Assembly: GCA_046297495.1 (NCBI GenBank)
Contig: JBKBIP010000010.1
Span: 62,001 to 126,000 of the forward strand
Direction: 5' to 3'
Length of the DNA: 64,000 bases
Source: JBKBIP01 sp046297495
GTDB taxonomy: Bacteria > Planctomycetota > Planctomycetia > Gemmatales > Gemmataceae
In this document: positions 63,534 to 64,000 of the stretch, in pieces
Layout: every line of letters begins with the position of its first letter
How positions within the stretch are numbered: the first letter of the stretch is position 1
Made by a program: the position numbers and the translations under genes
The notes under the pieces: model-generated
What the model was told of the DNA's origin: nothing
Database searches by the model: none
What the model saw: only the letters and a program-made list of their open reading frames with translations

Positions 63534-63550
63534 CCCCGCCTTTTCAGCCG

Positions 63551-63568
63551 GCTCGCCCGCTAAACGGG
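63551..63568 (+). repeat. CGCTAAAC-type element
   Basis: GCTCGCCCGCTAAACGGG holds CCCG/CGGG arms around the shared CTAAA core. It lies between the two M16 genes and matches the minus-strand element at 35818-35835. Confidence 0.5.
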
Positions 63569-63593
63569 TTCGTTGTTTTCAGGAATTGGAACC

Positions 63594-64000
63594 ATGCCAT
63601 TTCATCATCATACCTTGTCCAATGGCTTGCAGATTGTCGGCGAGACGGACCCGCAGGCGCGGTCGGTCGCCTTGGGGTTCATGGTGCGGACTGGTTCGCG
63701 CGACGAAACTCCTGAAGTCTGCGGCGTGTCGCACTTTTTGGAGCACATGGTCTTCAAGGGGACGCCACGGCGCACCGCGCTGGAGGTCAACCGCGACTTT
63801 GACCGCATCGGCGCCGATTACAACGCCTACACCAGCGAGGAAAACACCGTCTTTCACGCCGCCATCTTGCCGGAGTATCTGCCGCACGCGGTGGACATTC
63901 TCGCCGACATTCTCCGGCCCAGCTTGCGCGAAGAGGATTTCAATGTCGAGAAAGAGGTGATCATCGAAGAGATCGGTATGTACGAGGACCAGCCGACTTG
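63594..64000 (+). CDS. M16-family zinc peptidase, 3' end cut by window
   Basis: The frame is open from ATG 63594 to the window edge (135 codons). The zinc and catalytic motif is intact: GVSHFLEHMVFKGT (HxxEH). The downstream KEVIIEEIGMYEDQP region supplies the third zinc ligand Glu. The N-terminus NGLQIVGETDPQARSVALGF is typical of processing-peptidase-like M16B enzymes. AGGAAT lies about eight bases upstream. The partner gene just before it lacks this motif, so the two probably form an active/inactive heterodimer. Confidence 0.9.
   Translation, partial: MPFHHHTLSNGLQIVGETDPQARSVALGFMVRTGSRDETPEVCGVSHFLEHMVFKGTPRRTALEVNRDFDRIGADYNAYTSEENTVFHAAILPEYLPHAVDILADILRPSLREEDFNVEKEVIIEEIGMYEDQPT

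Overview
This 64 kb window looks like chromosomal DNA from a planctomycete, most likely of the Gemmata group. The evidence is indirect. It is GC-rich and its genes are loosely packed. It holds HEAT-repeat proteins, a Tat-exported Gfo/Idh/MocA oxidoreductase, a Uma2-type nuclease, a Ser/Thr kinase with five membrane spans, a cluster of large type II secretion/type IV pilus pseudopilins, and a giant protein joining a propeller, a haem motif and HEAT repeats. I see no rRNA, tRNA, CRISPR array, transposase or prophage module. Both edges cut a gene.

Layout. 1-12.4 kb: a truncated HEAT-repeat membrane protein, a secreted unknown, a DMT permease and an amidase. Then comes metG, followed by two paralogous small antitoxin-like genes and a PIN-domain toxin frame broken by one amber codon. 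After these are a Uma2 nuclease, a beta-decarboxylating dehydrogenase, a HEAT protein, a PAP2-like phosphatase and an LpxL-like acyltransferase. 12.5-16.3 kb: a double-ACT protein, a methyltransferase, a metallophosphoesterase, and a di-haem peroxidase paired with a Cys/His-rich exported protein. 16.7-21.4 kb (all +): an anchored coiled-coil protein, a TPR/FHA protein, a Ser/Thr kinase and a membrane protein, which look like a signalling unit. 21.5-30 kb: the 1417-residue haem/HEAT protein, an ArsC/Spx-like protein, a YjhG/YagF-type dehydratase and a Tat-exported oxidoreductase. 30.2-44.5 kb: DUF2760-dprA, myo-inositol-phosphate synthase, msrB, a secreted unknown, a tandem alpha/beta hydrolase, a second LpxL-like gene, a cytosolic Gfo/Idh/MocA protein, pgsA, rimO, a small conserved protein and an Ntn asparaginase.

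44.6-59.2 kb (all -) is one block in transcription order: GspE/PilB ATPase, PilT, second GspE/PilB, GspF/PilC, then five prepilin-like proteins and a 1282-residue GspK-like protein. It holds the ATPases, platform protein and pseudopilins of a secretion or pilus machine. The secretin, PilM/N/O and prepilin peptidase are not in the window. 59.5-64 kb: acetyl-CoA synthetase, a GNAT acetyltransferase, and an inactive/active pair of M16 peptidases, the second cut by the window end.

The intergenic DNA carries many hairpins and dispersed short palindromes. They include a GATTGATCGTTTCGC family, a GC-rich CGCTAAAC family, a tandem 39-bp repeat after acs and several near-perfect 17-22 bp stems.
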